From: a virus
Reading direction: 5' to 3' (one strand)
Length of the DNA: 64,000 nucleotides
IMG/VR virus record: IMGVR_UViG_3300025085_000010
Coordinates: 1-64,000 of that record
Within the stretch, counting starts at the first letter, position 1, and the number at the start of each line of letters is the position of its first letter. The notes beneath the pieces were generated by a model that saw only the letters and a program-made list of their open reading frames with translations, ran no database searches and had not been told where the DNA came from. The translations under genes and the position numbers were made by a program. Below, in pieces: positions 41,691 through 49,781 of this stretch.

Positions 41691-43358
41691 ATGTCGGGTA
41701 AGTTATTTGGGTTCTCGATAGAGGACACAGAACCACTATCTCCATCAGCGGTCAGTCCCGTTCCTCCTAATAATGAGGATGGGTCTGACCACTACATGAG
41801 TAGTGGTTTTTTTGGTTCTTATGTAGACATCGAAGGTGTATATCGCACTGAATTTGATCTCATCAAAAGATATCGTGAAATGGCACTTCATCCAGAGACG
41901 GATAGTGCTATTGAAGATATTGTTAACGAAGCTGTTGTTTCAGACTCCAACGATAGTCCAGTAGAGATTGAACTTTCAAATCTTAATGCTAGTGATGGTA
42001 TTAAGAGCAAGATTCGTAAAGAGTTTAAGTACATTCTTGATCTTTTAGATTTTGATAAAAAAGCGCACGAAATTTATAGAAACTGGTATATTGACGGGCG
42101 TATTTACTATCATAAAATTATCGACTTAAAGAAACCCGAAGACGGTATTCAAGAGTTGCGTTATATTGACGCTATGAAGATGCGTTATGTAAGGCAGCAA
42201 AAGAAGAAACCAAACGATGGAAAAAATAATCAATTAGTAAATCTTAGAAGTAATGATCCTATGGATTATGACTTTCCTGAGATCGAAGAATATTTCATCT
42301 ATAATCCAAAATCTCAATATCCAACTGGCAACCCATCAGCAACCGGTGCAAGTCAAGGAATTAAAATTGCAAGAGATGCAATCACGTATTGTACATCTGG
42401 TCTTGTAGATCGTAACAAAGGATCAACGCTTTCGTATCTTCATAAAGCCATTAAATCCATCAATCAACTTAGAATGATTGAGGATTCACTGGTCATCTAT
42501 AGATTGTCCCGTGCTCCAGAGCGTAGAATCTTTTACATCGATGTTGGTAATCTGCCTAAGATGAAGGCAGAGCAATATCTACGTGATGTGATGATGCGTT
42601 ATCGCAACAAACTAGTATACGATGCAAACACAGGAGAAATCCGTGATGACAAAAAATCCATGGCGATGCTTGAAGACTTCTGGCTTCCCAGGCGTGAGGG
42701 TGGAAGAGGAACTGAAATCACCACTCTCCCTGGCGGACAAAACCTGGGCGAAATCACTGATATTGAGTATTTTAAAAAGAAACTCTACCGTTCACTTAAC
42801 GTCCCTCCATCTAGAATGGATGGAGAAGGTGGGTTTAACTTGGGGAGATCTTCTGAGATCTTAAGAGATGAACTTAAGTTCACCAAGTTTGTTTCTCGTT
42901 TAAGAAAGAGATTCTCCAACATGTTTAATGACATGCTGAAGACCCAATTGATCCTAAAGAATGTAATTACTCCTGAAGATTGGGAGGTTATGAGTGAGCA
43001 TATTCAGTATGATTTCCTTTATGATAATCACTTCTCTGAACTGAAAGAAGCAGAGTTGATGAATGAAAGATTGACTCTAGCTGCAACTGCAGAACCATAT
43101 ATTGGTAAGTATTACTCACAAGATTATGTTCGCCGTAAGATTCTGCGTCAAACTGATGTGGAAATTATTGAACAGGATAAATTGATTGAGGATGAAATCA
43201 AAAAAGGTATCATTCCTGATCCAAGTATACCTGTAGATCCTGAAACTGGGCAACCTTTGGATGCAGCAACTATGGATTTAGGAAAACCTCAAATGGAACC
43301 TGATATTGATGGATCTTCGACTGAAGCACCAGAGATGCCCAAGGGTGGTGAAATATAA
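41691..43358 (+). CDS. gp20: portal protein gp20
   Basis: This 555-residue protein (T4 gp20: 524) shows typical gp20 segments: YRTEFDLIKRYREMALHPETDSAIEDIVNEAVVSD, YYHKIIDLKKPEDGIQELRYIDAMKMRYVRQ, RAPERRIFYIDVGNLPKMKAEQYLRDVMMRYRNKLVYDANTGEIRDDKK, LPRREGGRGTEITTLPGGQNLGEITDIEYF and KLYRSLNVPPSRM. The dodecameric portal sits at one head vertex, nucleates head assembly and binds the packaging motor. It carries an acidic, Pro-rich C-terminus. Confidence 0.96.
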   Translation: MSGKLFGFSIEDTEPLSPSAVSPVPPNNEDGSDHYMSSGFFGSYVDIEGVYRTEFDLIKRYREMALHPETDSAIEDIVNEAVVSDSNDSPVEIELSNLNASDGIKSKIRKEFKYILDLLDFDKKAHEIYRNWYIDGRIYYHKIIDLKKPEDGIQELRYIDAMKMRYVRQQKKKPNDGKNNQLVNLRSNDPMDYDFPEIEEYFIYNPKSQYPTGNPSATGASQGIKIARDAITYCTSGLVDRNKGSTLSYLHKAIKSINQLRMIEDSLVIYRLSRAPERRIFYIDVGNLPKMKAEQYLRDVMMRYRNKLVYDANTGEIRDDKKSMAMLEDFWLPRREGGRGTEITTLPGGQNLGEITDIEYFKKKLYRSLNVPPSRMDGEGGFNLGRSSEILRDELKFTKFVSRLRKRFSNMFNDMLKTQLILKNVITPEDWEVMSEHIQYDFLYDNHFSELKEAELMNERLTLAATAEPYIGKYYSQDYVRRKILRQTDVEIIEQDKLIEDEIKKGIIPDPSIPVDPETGQPLDAATMDLGKPQMEPDIDGSSTEAPEMPKGGEI

Positions 43359-43361
43359 ATA
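43354..43361 (+). promoter_or_regulatory. late promoter TATAAATA before gene 67
   Basis: An exact T4 late consensus octamer that overlaps the end of gene 20; the ATG of the gp67-like gene is 26 bases downstream. Confidence 0.7.
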
Positions 43362-43387
43362 TATCTAGTTGTTTACTATACAATTAA

Positions 43388-43597
43388 ATGGATGACCTTT
43401 TAGATATGATTATTGCGGATGAGTCACCATCTCAAATCAGTGATGCACTTAAAGATGTTCTTTATGCAAAATCAGCTGAGAGAGTTGATGCATTTCGCCC
43501 TATGGTAGCTAATGCTTCTTTTGGTGGAGAAGATATTGAAGTCGAAACCGAGATCGAAGTTGATGATGAATCTATTGAAACCACAGATGGTGTCTGA
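43388..43597 (+). CDS. gp67: prohead core protein gp67-like
   Basis: A 69-residue acidic protein. It has an N-terminal amphipathic helix (LLDMIIADESPSQISDALKDVLYAKSAERVDAFRPMVA) and an acidic tail rich in Glu/Asp (EDIEVETEIEVDDES). Size, charge and place between portal and protease match T4 gp67 (80 residues), a minor prohead core protein degraded during head maturation. The sequence match itself is weak, so the call rests mainly on context. Confidence 0.75.
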   Translation: MDDLLDMIIADESPSQISDALKDVLYAKSAERVDAFRPMVANASFGGEDIEVETEIEVDDESIETTDGV

Positions 43598-43601
43598 TAA
43601 T

Positions 43602-43609
43602 TATAAATA
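43602..43609 (+). promoter_or_regulatory. late promoter TATAAATA before the 89-aa gene
   Basis: An exact T4 late octamer in the 37-base gap; the ATG is at 43635. Confidence 0.7.
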
Positions 43610-43634
43610 ACTCATATTAGGAATTTATAAGAAA

Positions 43635-43904
43635 ATGGCTACCAGAGCATTAGTACTTGGTAATGAGATTGCAGTTCCAACTGTAGCGGGATCAGCAACT
43701 TCTTTTACACAGGCAACTGTGATCAGAGTTGTTAATGTTTCTGGGAGCAGTGGAACCATCGGAGTATGTACCGTTGTTGGTGCTGCCACTACTAACTTTA
43801 TAACTGTTCCAGATGGAACTGTTGAATATGTTGAAAAAAAATCAACCGATGTTTGTTATGGTACAGGAACTTTAAGAGCTGCAAAAGTAGGATTCACAGG
43901 TTAA
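43635..43904 (+). CDS. small beta-rich head-region protein (89 aa)
   Basis: An 89-residue Val/Thr/Gly-rich protein predicted to be all beta (VIRVVNVSGSSGTIGVCTVVGAATTNFITVPDGTVEYVEKKSTDVCYGTG...). It lies where T4 has gene 68 but looks nothing like that acidic core protein. A compact beta-barrel at this position, with its own exact late promoter, suggests an abundant virion component such as a head decoration protein. That is an inference from fold class and context only. Confidence 0.7.
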   Translation: MATRALVLGNEIAVPTVAGSATSFTQATVIRVVNVSGSSGTIGVCTVVGAATTNFITVPDGTVEYVEKKSTDVCYGTGTLRAAKVGFTG

Positions 43905-43908
43905 TCAA

Positions 43909-44559
43909 ATGAAACTTATCAGGGAAGAAATAGAATCAGTAGAGTTTCTTGTCGAACAAAAGAACGGCAAGAAATCTATGTATATTGAGGGAGTTTTCCT
44001 TCAGGGTAACATCAAGAACCGTAATGGTCGTATGTATCCTATGGAAACTCTACGCCGTGAGGTTGGTCGTTATAATGAGTCGAATGTTCAGTCTGGTAGA
44101 GCACTCGGTGAACTTGGTCATCCTGATGGTCCTACCGTTAATCTCGATAGAGTCTCCCATAAAATCGTATCTCTGAAAGAGAGTGGATCCAACTTTGTTG
44201 GAAAAGCAAAGATTTTAAATACACCTATGGGTAAAATTGCATCTGCTTTGATAGAAGATGGCGTAAAACTCGGTGTTTCATCTCGTGGTATTGGTTCATT
44301 AAAGCAGACCCGTGAGGGTGTTAACATAGTCGGTGACGATTTTATGTTAGCAACTGCTGCTGATATCGTTGCTGATCCTTCTGCACCTGATGCTTTCGTT
44401 GAAGGCATTATGGAAGGTAAGGATTGGGTATGGGATGGAGGCATTCTTCGTGAGAAGTATGTAGAAAAAACTTACAGAGAAATCAACACTCTTGTAACTC
44501 AGAAACAACTTGACGAGAAAAAGTTAAATTTATTTAATGATTTCCTTGCGAATCTTTAG
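43909..44559 (+). CDS. gp21: prohead core protease gp21
   Basis: This 216-residue protein (T4 gp21: 212) is the serine protease that cleaves the scaffold and capsid N-termini during head maturation. The family signature is clear: GVFLQGNIKNRNGRMYP (29-44), GRALGELGHPDGPTVNL with catalytic H71, and LGVSSRGIGSL with the catalytic Ser at 124/125. AADIVADPSAPDAFVEGIMEG follows. It begins four bases after the 89-aa gene and is presumably co-transcribed with it. Confidence 0.95.
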   Translation: MKLIREEIESVEFLVEQKNGKKSMYIEGVFLQGNIKNRNGRMYPMETLRREVGRYNESNVQSGRALGELGHPDGPTVNLDRVSHKIVSLKESGSNFVGKAKILNTPMGKIASALIEDGVKLGVSSRGIGSLKQTREGVNIVGDDFMLATAADIVADPSAPDAFVEGIMEGKDWVWDGGILREKYVEKTYREINTLVTQKQLDEKKLNLFNDFLANL

Positions 44560-44562
44560 TTT

Positions 44563-44570
44563 TATAAATA
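44563..44570 (+). promoter_or_regulatory. late promoter TATAAATA before gene 22
   Basis: An exact T4 late octamer 37 bases before the ATG of gene 22; CGGAGAG just before the start is the ribosome site. Confidence 0.75.
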
Positions 44571-44607
44571 AATATAGTTTTAATACGGAAACAAACGGAG
44601 AGTTAAA

Positions 44608-45714
44608 ATGTCTCGTGGCAAAAAATTACAAGAAATGGAAGTAAAGACACAGCAATCCCGCACCGCTGTTAATGCTGGGGCAAAACCTGCCGATCCCATG
44701 CCTAAAATGGGAGATCCAGGTACTCAGTTAGCAGGTGTGGAGGATCTTGGTGGTCCTACCCCAGAAAACTACAAACCCGATGATGATTCAGCTAAGCTGA
44801 AGACTCCAGGAGGAACCCTTAAGCAAGTTAAGGATGTAGTAACTAAAGGAGCAAAAGCTGCAGACCCCATGAAAGGTATGAAGGAAGAAGAAGAACTCTC
44901 CACCGAAGAGACCATCGAAGAGGAAGAAGTTTCCACTGAAGATGTTGTCGCTGAGGAAGAATCCGTAGAAAAAACTGCAGAATACGACATCGAAGAGGAC
45001 GTTAACGCTCTCCTCGGTGGCGAAGATCTCTCTGAAGAGTTCAAAAACAAAGCAAAAACCATCTTTGAAGCAGCAATTAATGCAAAGGTTGCTGAAGTCA
45101 AAGAAGGACTAGAAGCACAATACCAAGATAAGCTCGCTGAGGAAATCGAAGCAGCAAAAGAGTCACTCGCTGAACGTGTTGATTCTTATCTTGAGTATGT
45201 TGCTGACGAGTGGTTTGAAGAAAACGCACTCGCAGTAGAAGCCGGTCTCAAGACTGAGATGACCGAATCATTCCTTGAAGGAATGAAGGGTCTTTTTGAA
45301 GAACATTATGTATCAATTCCTGAAGATAAGTATGATGTGCTTGAGAGCATGGTAGAAAAATTAGATGATATGGAGACAAAACTCAACGAGCAAATTGAGA
45401 AGAATATCTCCCTCAACGGTCGTCTCTCAGAGGCAACTGCTGATGGAATCCTGGATCAAGTCTCTGAAGGTCTAGCGCAGACTCAGAAAGAGAAGCTCGC
45501 CTCACTTTCCGAAAGTGTAGAGTTTGAAAGTGAAGCACAATATCGTGAAAAGCTGGAAACACTCAAGGAGTCGTATTTCAACTCCAGGAAAGAGTCTTCC
45601 GCTGCTAAGACCGAAACCCTCTCTGAGGGTGTAGATCACTCTGGATCAGAGTCTCACTCTGATACCATGGCTGCATACCTGAGAACTCTCGGTTCTTTTA
45701 GCAAGAACAACTGA
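44608..45714 (+). CDS. gp22: prohead scaffold protein gp22
   Basis: A 368-residue, very acidic, almost entirely helical protein (T4 gp22: 269). Residues 1-85 are Pro/Lys-rich. Residues 90-135 are nearly a Glu run (EEEELSTEETIEEEEVSTED...). The rest is predicted coiled coil (AINAKVAEVKEGLEAQYQDKLAEEIEAAKESLAERVDSYLEYVADEWFEENALAVE). The DEWFEENALAVE segment is typical of T4-type scaffolds. It forms the inner core of the prohead and is cut to peptides by gp21. It lies directly between the protease and the major capsid gene. Confidence 0.93.
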   Translation: MSRGKKLQEMEVKTQQSRTAVNAGAKPADPMPKMGDPGTQLAGVEDLGGPTPENYKPDDDSAKLKTPGGTLKQVKDVVTKGAKAADPMKGMKEEEELSTEETIEEEEVSTEDVVAEEESVEKTAEYDIEEDVNALLGGEDLSEEFKNKAKTIFEAAINAKVAEVKEGLEAQYQDKLAEEIEAAKESLAERVDSYLEYVADEWFEENALAVEAGLKTEMTESFLEGMKGLFEEHYVSIPEDKYDVLESMVEKLDDMETKLNEQIEKNISLNGRLSEATADGILDQVSEGLAQTQKEKLASLSESVEFESEAQYREKLETLKESYFNSRKESSAAKTETLSEGVDHSGSESHSDTMAAYLRTLGSFSKNN

Positions 45715-45756
45715 ATTTAACATTAAATCAAACGTAAACATTACCCTTTAAAGCAA

Positions 45757-47151
45757 ATGTTCCAATCTGAACATCTGCAGGAAAAGTGGGCACCTCTCCT
45801 CAATCATGAGGGTCTTGATTCAATCAAAGACAATCACAAGAGAGCAGTGACCGCAGTCCTGTTAGAAAACCAAGAAAAATTCCTCCGTGAGCAATCCTCC
45901 TTCGAGCAAGGTGGAATGCTTACTGAGCAACCAACCAACCAAGTAGGAAACGGTGGATTCACCGGTTCCGCAACCGCAACAGGACCTGTTGCTGGTTTCG
46001 ACCCCGTACTGATCTCCTTGATCAGACGCTCCATGCCTAACTTGGTCGCATATGACCTGGCTGGCGTCCAACCTATGAGTGGACCTACTGGACTCATCTT
46101 CGCGATGCGTTCCCGCTACACCAACCAGTCTGGCACCGAAGCATTCTTCGATGAAGCAGATACCGCATTCTCTGGACAACCTAAGGGTCTTGATGATGCT
46201 AATGGTTTCAGTGGTGCTGCTGCTGGTTTAGGTACTACTTCACAGACAGGTACTAACCCTTCAGTCCTTAACCCAACCGGTAGTGCAGATAAGACTGCAT
46301 ACAACGTCGGTCAGGGTATGCGTACCGACTCCGCCGAATCACTCGACGGAACAGGTGCTAACGCATTCAACCAGATGGCATTCTCGATCGAGAAAGTCAC
46401 TGTAACCGCTAAGTCCAGAGCACTCAAAGCAGAGTACTCCTTGGAACTGGCACAAGACCTTAAGGCAATCCACGGTCTGAACGCTGAAGCAGAACTTGCT
46501 AACATCCTCTCTACTGAAATCCTTGCGGAAATCAACAGAGAAGTCATCAGAACCATCTATAAGGTTGCTGAACCAGGTGCTGCTGCTAACACCGCTACTG
46601 CTGGTGAGTTTGACCTGGACATCGACTCCAACGGACGTTGGTCTGTTGAGAAGTTCAAGGGTCTTCTTTTCCAAATCGAGAGAGATGCGAACGCAATCGC
46701 ACAAAGAACTCGTCGCGGGAAGGGCAACATCATCATGTGTTCTGCTGACGTAGCGTCTGCACTGACCATGGCTGGTGTGCTCGATTACACCCCTGCACTC
46801 AACGCTAACCTGAACGTTGATGACACCGGTAACACCTTCGCTGGTGTTCTCCAAGGTAAGTATCGTGTATACATCGATCCTTATTCGGCAAACGTCGCTG
46901 CTAACCAATACTACGTTGTTGGTTACAAAGGTTCTTCACCTTACGACGCAGGTATGTTCTACTGCCCATACGTTCCCCTTCAGATGGTTCGTGCCGTTGG
47001 CGAGAACAGCTTCCAACCAAAAATTGGATTCAAGACCCGCTACGGTATCATCGCAAACCCATTTGCACAGGGTACTTCCCAGGGATCTGGTGCTCTTACG
47101 AGCAACAGCAACCGCTACTACCGTCGCGTTACTGTCAAGAACCTTATGTGA
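45757..47151 (+). CDS. gp23: major capsid protein gp23
   Basis: This 464-residue protein (T4 gp23: 521) has the conserved blocks of the T4-type capsid: LISLIRRSMPNLVAYDLAGVQPMSGPTGLIFAMRSRY, FNQMAFSIEKVTVTAKSRALKAEYSLELAQDLKAIHGLNAEAELANILSTEILAEINREV, and RRGKGNIIMCSADVASALTMAGVL. It ends with YRVYIDPYSAN...YYVVGYKGSSPYDAGMFYCPYVPLQM, the region used as the standard g23 marker. The N-terminus is presumably removed by gp21. Codon choice is strongly biased to C-ending codons. A strong terminator follows 23 bases after the stop. Confidence 0.98.
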   Translation: MFQSEHLQEKWAPLLNHEGLDSIKDNHKRAVTAVLLENQEKFLREQSSFEQGGMLTEQPTNQVGNGGFTGSATATGPVAGFDPVLISLIRRSMPNLVAYDLAGVQPMSGPTGLIFAMRSRYTNQSGTEAFFDEADTAFSGQPKGLDDANGFSGAAAGLGTTSQTGTNPSVLNPTGSADKTAYNVGQGMRTDSAESLDGTGANAFNQMAFSIEKVTVTAKSRALKAEYSLELAQDLKAIHGLNAEAELANILSTEILAEINREVIRTIYKVAEPGAAANTATAGEFDLDIDSNGRWSVEKFKGLLFQIERDANAIAQRTRRGKGNIIMCSADVASALTMAGVLDYTPALNANLNVDDTGNTFAGVLQGKYRVYIDPYSANVAANQYYVVGYKGSSPYDAGMFYCPYVPLQMVRAVGENSFQPKIGFKTRYGIIANPFAQGTSQGSGALTSNSNRYYRRVTVKNLM

Positions 47152-47174
47152 TCCATTTTCACAAGGTTATACTG

Positions 47175-47199
47175 GAGGGTCTTCGGACCCTCTTTTTTT
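47175..47199 (+). terminator. strong rho-independent terminator after gene 23
   Basis: GAGGGTC at 47175-47181, a TTCG tetraloop, GACCCTC at 47186-47192 and seven T (47193-47199). It ends the head gene transcript. Confidence 0.95.
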
Positions 47200-47201
47200 G
47201 T

Positions 47202-47209
47202 CTAAATAA
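47202..47209 (+). promoter_or_regulatory. late promoter motif CTAAATAA after the gene 23 terminator
   Basis: It sits three bases behind the terminator T-run and 22 bases before the ATG at 47231, restarting late transcription. Confidence 0.6.
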
Positions 47210-47230
47210 GCATGTAGAGAACTAAGTAAG

Positions 47231-47443
47231 ATGCCTTTTCATATTAAAACCTCAAGCGTTTTGAATCCAACTATTGGTGATGTATATTATAAGGGTGGTA
47301 ATGCTTGGACCGATCTGTACGATGACAGAAAAGTCTATGTAAACGAAGCAGATGCTAATGCGGATAAAGCAACCACTGTTACCAAGAATGGTGTAACTTA
47401 CACTCCGAAGCATTTTGCCAACGCCACTATTGTTAGTGAATAA
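47231..47443 (+). CDS. small conserved phage protein (70 aa)
   Basis: A 70-residue soluble protein (MPFHIKTSSVLNPTIGDVYYKGGNAWTDLYDDRKVYVNEADA...), rich in aromatic and polar residues. It reads like a short all-beta domain. It lies directly downstream of the capsid gene and its terminator, and two bases before the next gene. Proteins of this pattern are common in cyanomyoviruses at this locus. The late promoter and the neighbour suggest a minor virion or tail-assembly protein. Confidence 0.75.
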   Translation: MPFHIKTSSVLNPTIGDVYYKGGNAWTDLYDDRKVYVNEADANADKATTVTKNGVTYTPKHFANATIVSE

Positions 47444-47445
47444 TT

Positions 47446-48030
47446 ATGGCTGCTAGAGACGGTATATCTGACACTAGATTTGGAACTCCTATTTTAAATA
47501 GGAACTTTCTATCACCCACTGGATTTAAATTTGCTCTTAAGAGAAGTCCAGGGGTTGCTTTCTTCTGTAATCAGGCAAACATACCATCTCTGGATCTTGG
47601 TATTGCAGTTCAACCATCTTACCTCAAGGACGTTGATGTCCCTGGAGATAAGATTCAGTTTGGAGATTTAACACTAAGATTCTTGGTTGATGAGGATCTT
47701 ACAAACTATATGGAACTGCAAAAGTGGATCCGTGGACTTGGTTATCCAGAATCAGAAAAAGATATTAGAGATTTTCAAAGACTTGGAAGGGGTGATGTTG
47801 GTGGAGCATACACCAGAGAAGGATTAAACATCTATTCAGATGCTACACTACAAATCCTCAGCAATAACCTTGTTCCTAAATTTCAAGTTACTTTTAAAGA
47901 TGTATTTCCATATACACTATCAACTGTTACTTTTGATGCAACTGATACAGATATCGAGTACTTTACAGCAGACGTAAGTTTCAAGTATACTATCTATGAT
48001 ATAATAGATATGAGTGGCAATCCTTTATGA
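47446..48030 (+). CDS. gp3: tail completion/tail-tube-fold protein (gp3-like)
   Basis: A 194-residue protein with a tube-like pattern: LSPTGFKFALKRSPGVAFFCNQANIPSLDLGIAVQPSYLKDVDVPGDKIQFGDLTLRFLVDEDLTNYMELQKWIRGLGYPE (residues 22-101), then a final beta segment FTADVSFKYTIYDI. In cyanophages the gene between 23 and uvsY is usually named gp3 (tail tube terminator). The sequence would equally suit a tube initiator of the gp54/gp19 fold class, and direct similarity to T4 gp3 is not evident to me. The stop overlaps the uvsY start (ATGA). Confidence 0.7.
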   Translation: MAARDGISDTRFGTPILNRNFLSPTGFKFALKRSPGVAFFCNQANIPSLDLGIAVQPSYLKDVDVPGDKIQFGDLTLRFLVDEDLTNYMELQKWIRGLGYPESEKDIRDFQRLGRGDVGGAYTREGLNIYSDATLQILSNNLVPKFQVTFKDVFPYTLSTVTFDATDTDIEYFTADVSFKYTIYDIIDMSGNPL

Positions 48031-48461
48031 TCGACCTTGATGCACTTCAAGGAATGTGGGAAAAAGATTCTAAGATTGATATGGATAACCTCCATACAGA
48101 GTCCACAAATGTTCCCACCCTCCATGCGAAGTACTTTGAATTATATAATACCATCTTTCTTATGAGAAAGAAAGCAGAGCAACAAAGAAAGAATATCAGA
48201 CACGAACGATATGAATACTTCAGTGGTAAAGCTGACCCTGATGTGTACATAGATAATCCTTTTCCCAAAAAAATTCGTGACAAAGATACGATGCAAAAGT
48301 ATCTTGACGCTGACGAAAAATTGTCTACAGTATGTTTGAAAATAGACTACTATGATACGATGTTAGTATACATCGAAAGTATTCTAAAACAAATTACTAA
48401 TCGCACATATCAAATCAAAAACGCAATAGAGTTTATGAGATTTAATTCAGGATTGGGATGA
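48027..48461 (+). CDS. uvsY: recombination mediator UvsY
   Basis: A 144-residue, mainly helical protein (T4 UvsY: 137). It has the UvsY pattern in LHTESTNVPTLHAKYFELYNTIFLMRKKAEQQRKNIRHERYEYFSGKADPDVY and a C-terminal helix pair (KIDYYDTMLVYIESILKQITNRTYQIKNAIEFMRF). UvsY loads the recombinase UvsX on gp32-coated single strands during recombination-dependent replication. It overlaps its neighbours by ATGA on both sides. The halogenase gene separates it from uvsW, which is its close neighbour in T4. Confidence 0.9.
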   Translation: MIDLDALQGMWEKDSKIDMDNLHTESTNVPTLHAKYFELYNTIFLMRKKAEQQRKNIRHERYEYFSGKADPDVYIDNPFPKKIRDKDTMQKYLDADEKLSTVCLKIDYYDTMLVYIESILKQITNRTYQIKNAIEFMRFNSGLG

Positions 48462-49564
48462 AAAAATTATCCATCATAGGTGCAGGATCTGCTGGTTTAC
48501 TCTCCGCAGTTCAAGGATATTATGCATTTGTTAATAGACCTGATTGGGAAGTAGAACTTATTCATGATCCTAATGTACCGCCAGAGAAGGTGGGGCAAGG
48601 AACTGTTCCTGGAATAATGAATTTATTATCTACAGTCTTTGATGTTGATTGGGCAGACAATCCATTTGAAGCCACGATAAAGCATGGAATTATGTATAAA
48701 AACTGGGGAAAGAAGAAAGACAAATTCTTTCATCCTTTTGGTATGGGTTATTCTGCAGCGCACTATGATGTAAATAAGTTTAGAGAGTTTATTCTTTCGT
48801 CAAACAAATTTAAAGTAATAGAAAAAAATATAAAAGATTATAATGATGTAGATTCGGATTACATTATTGATTGTTCTGGTAAACCAACATCTTTCGATAA
48901 CTATACCACGCTAACTAATCCGATTAACTCTGTATTGCTGGGTAGATCTGAAAAAGAAGATAACCTTCACTGGACAGATTGTGTTGCTACTCCAGATGGA
49001 TGGTGTTTCAGAATTCCAAATATAGATTCTGTTTCTCATGGATATCTCTTCAATAAAGATATAACAACAGTAGAGCAAGCAAGAGAAAACTTTAGAGATA
49101 TATTTGGAATTGATTCTACTGATAATTTAAATTTTTCAAATTACATATCCAATCAATTTATAATTGACGATAGAATTTTTTTAAATGGTAATAAATTAAT
49201 GTTTATAGAACCTTTAGAAGCAAACTCAAATCCAGCATATGTACAGGCAACTAACAGATATTTGAGTTATATGTTAGGAGGAATGTCTAAGAAGCAAACG
49301 TATGATGAAATATTTTCGTACATAATTAAAATCCAAAATTATTTACTATGGTTGTATCAGTCTGGATCTAAATATAACACCCCTTTTTGGGACTATGCAA
49401 CCTCATTAGAGTTTGATGATACTTTATTTGATGCATTAGTCAACGTGTGTAGCAATAGATCTATGGAATCTGTATGGTCTTTGATAGATAATGAATCTGT
49501 TCCTGAAAAATATGGTCAGTGGGATTTATCAAGTTTCAAAACATGGATACAAAACACTAAATAA
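48458..49564 (+). CDS. flavin-dependent (tryptophan) halogenase-like protein
   Basis: A 368-residue flavoprotein. Residues 5-13 are the FAD-binding GxGxxG (IIGAGSAGL). GQGTVPGI (47-53) follows, and TIKHGIMYKNWG aligns with the segment around the catalytic lysine of PrnA/RebH (here K75). IEPLEANS (E251, E254) matches the conserved EPLE(S/A) motif. The family hallmark WxWxIP is altered to W182-C-F-R-I-P187. The protein is shorter than the 500-plus residues of tryptophan halogenases, so the C-terminal substrate part is reduced. It would chlorinate or brominate an aromatic substrate or act as a related FAD monooxygenase; a reduced-flavin partner would be needed. It overlaps uvsY by ATGA. Confidence 0.82.
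   Translation: MKKLSIIGAGSAGLLSAVQGYYAFVNRPDWEVELIHDPNVPPEKVGQGTVPGIMNLLSTVFDVDWADNPFEATIKHGIMYKNWGKKKDKFFHPFGMGYSAAHYDVNKFREFILSSNKFKVIEKNIKDYNDVDSDYIIDCSGKPTSFDNYTTLTNPINSVLLGRSEKEDNLHWTDCVATPDGWCFRIPNIDSVSHGYLFNKDITTVEQARENFRDIFGIDSTDNLNFSNYISNQFIIDDRIFLNGNKLMFIEPLEANSNPAYVQATNRYLSYMLGGMSKKQTYDEIFSYIIKIQNYLLWLYQSGSKYNTPFWDYATSLEFDDTLFDALVNVCSNRSMESVWSLIDNESVPEKYGQWDLSSFKTWIQNTK
49557..49564 (+). promoter_or_regulatory. late promoter motif CTAAATAA
   Basis: It includes the TAA stop of the halogenase gene (49562-49564). The next ATG follows after four bases (49569), so this promoter could only give a leaderless or very short-leader transcript of the 61-aa gene; it may serve uvsW. Confidence 0.35.
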
Positions 49565-49568
49565 TCAG

Positions 49569-49754
49569 ATGGAAAACGAAGAGCAGTATTATCAATTAGA
49601 ACTGCCAATTCAAGCAGTTCGTATTATCCATACTGGGTTATCGCAGGCCTGTCAAAAATGGTCCGGTGGTCCTCCACATGAGCAAGAAGATTTATTTGCT
49701 ATGCGTGATCACTTCTATAGAATCATGCTAGAACATAGGTTTAGCAATATGTAA
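49569..49754 (+). CDS. small conserved phage protein (61 aa)
   Basis: I take the start as the ATG at 49569, just after the halogenase stop, in place of in-frame starts further upstream inside that gene. The 61-residue product is a helical protein (YYQLELPIQAVRIIHTGLSQACQKWSGGPPHEQEDLFAMRDHFYRIMLEHRF). Small proteins with the same QAVRII...W.GG/GSP..EQE.L pattern are common in cyanomyoviruses near uvsW. No function is known. Confidence 0.75.
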   Translation: MENEEQYYQLELPIQAVRIIHTGLSQACQKWSGGPPHEQEDLFAMRDHFYRIMLEHRFSNM

Positions 49755-49760
49755 TAAATA
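49753..49760 (+). promoter_or_regulatory. late promoter motif AATAAATA before uvsW
   Basis: It overlaps the TAA stop of the 61-aa gene and lies 21 bases before the GTG start of uvsW. Confidence 0.45.
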
Positions 49761-49781
49761 TTCGTAGATGAATGGATCTAC

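Noticed and set aside
46339-46908. 189-aa open frame on the - strand inside gene 23
   Set aside because: It lies fully antisense to the capsid gene, has no ribosome site or promoter and is rich in Ser/Cys/Arg as expected of a shadow of biased codons.
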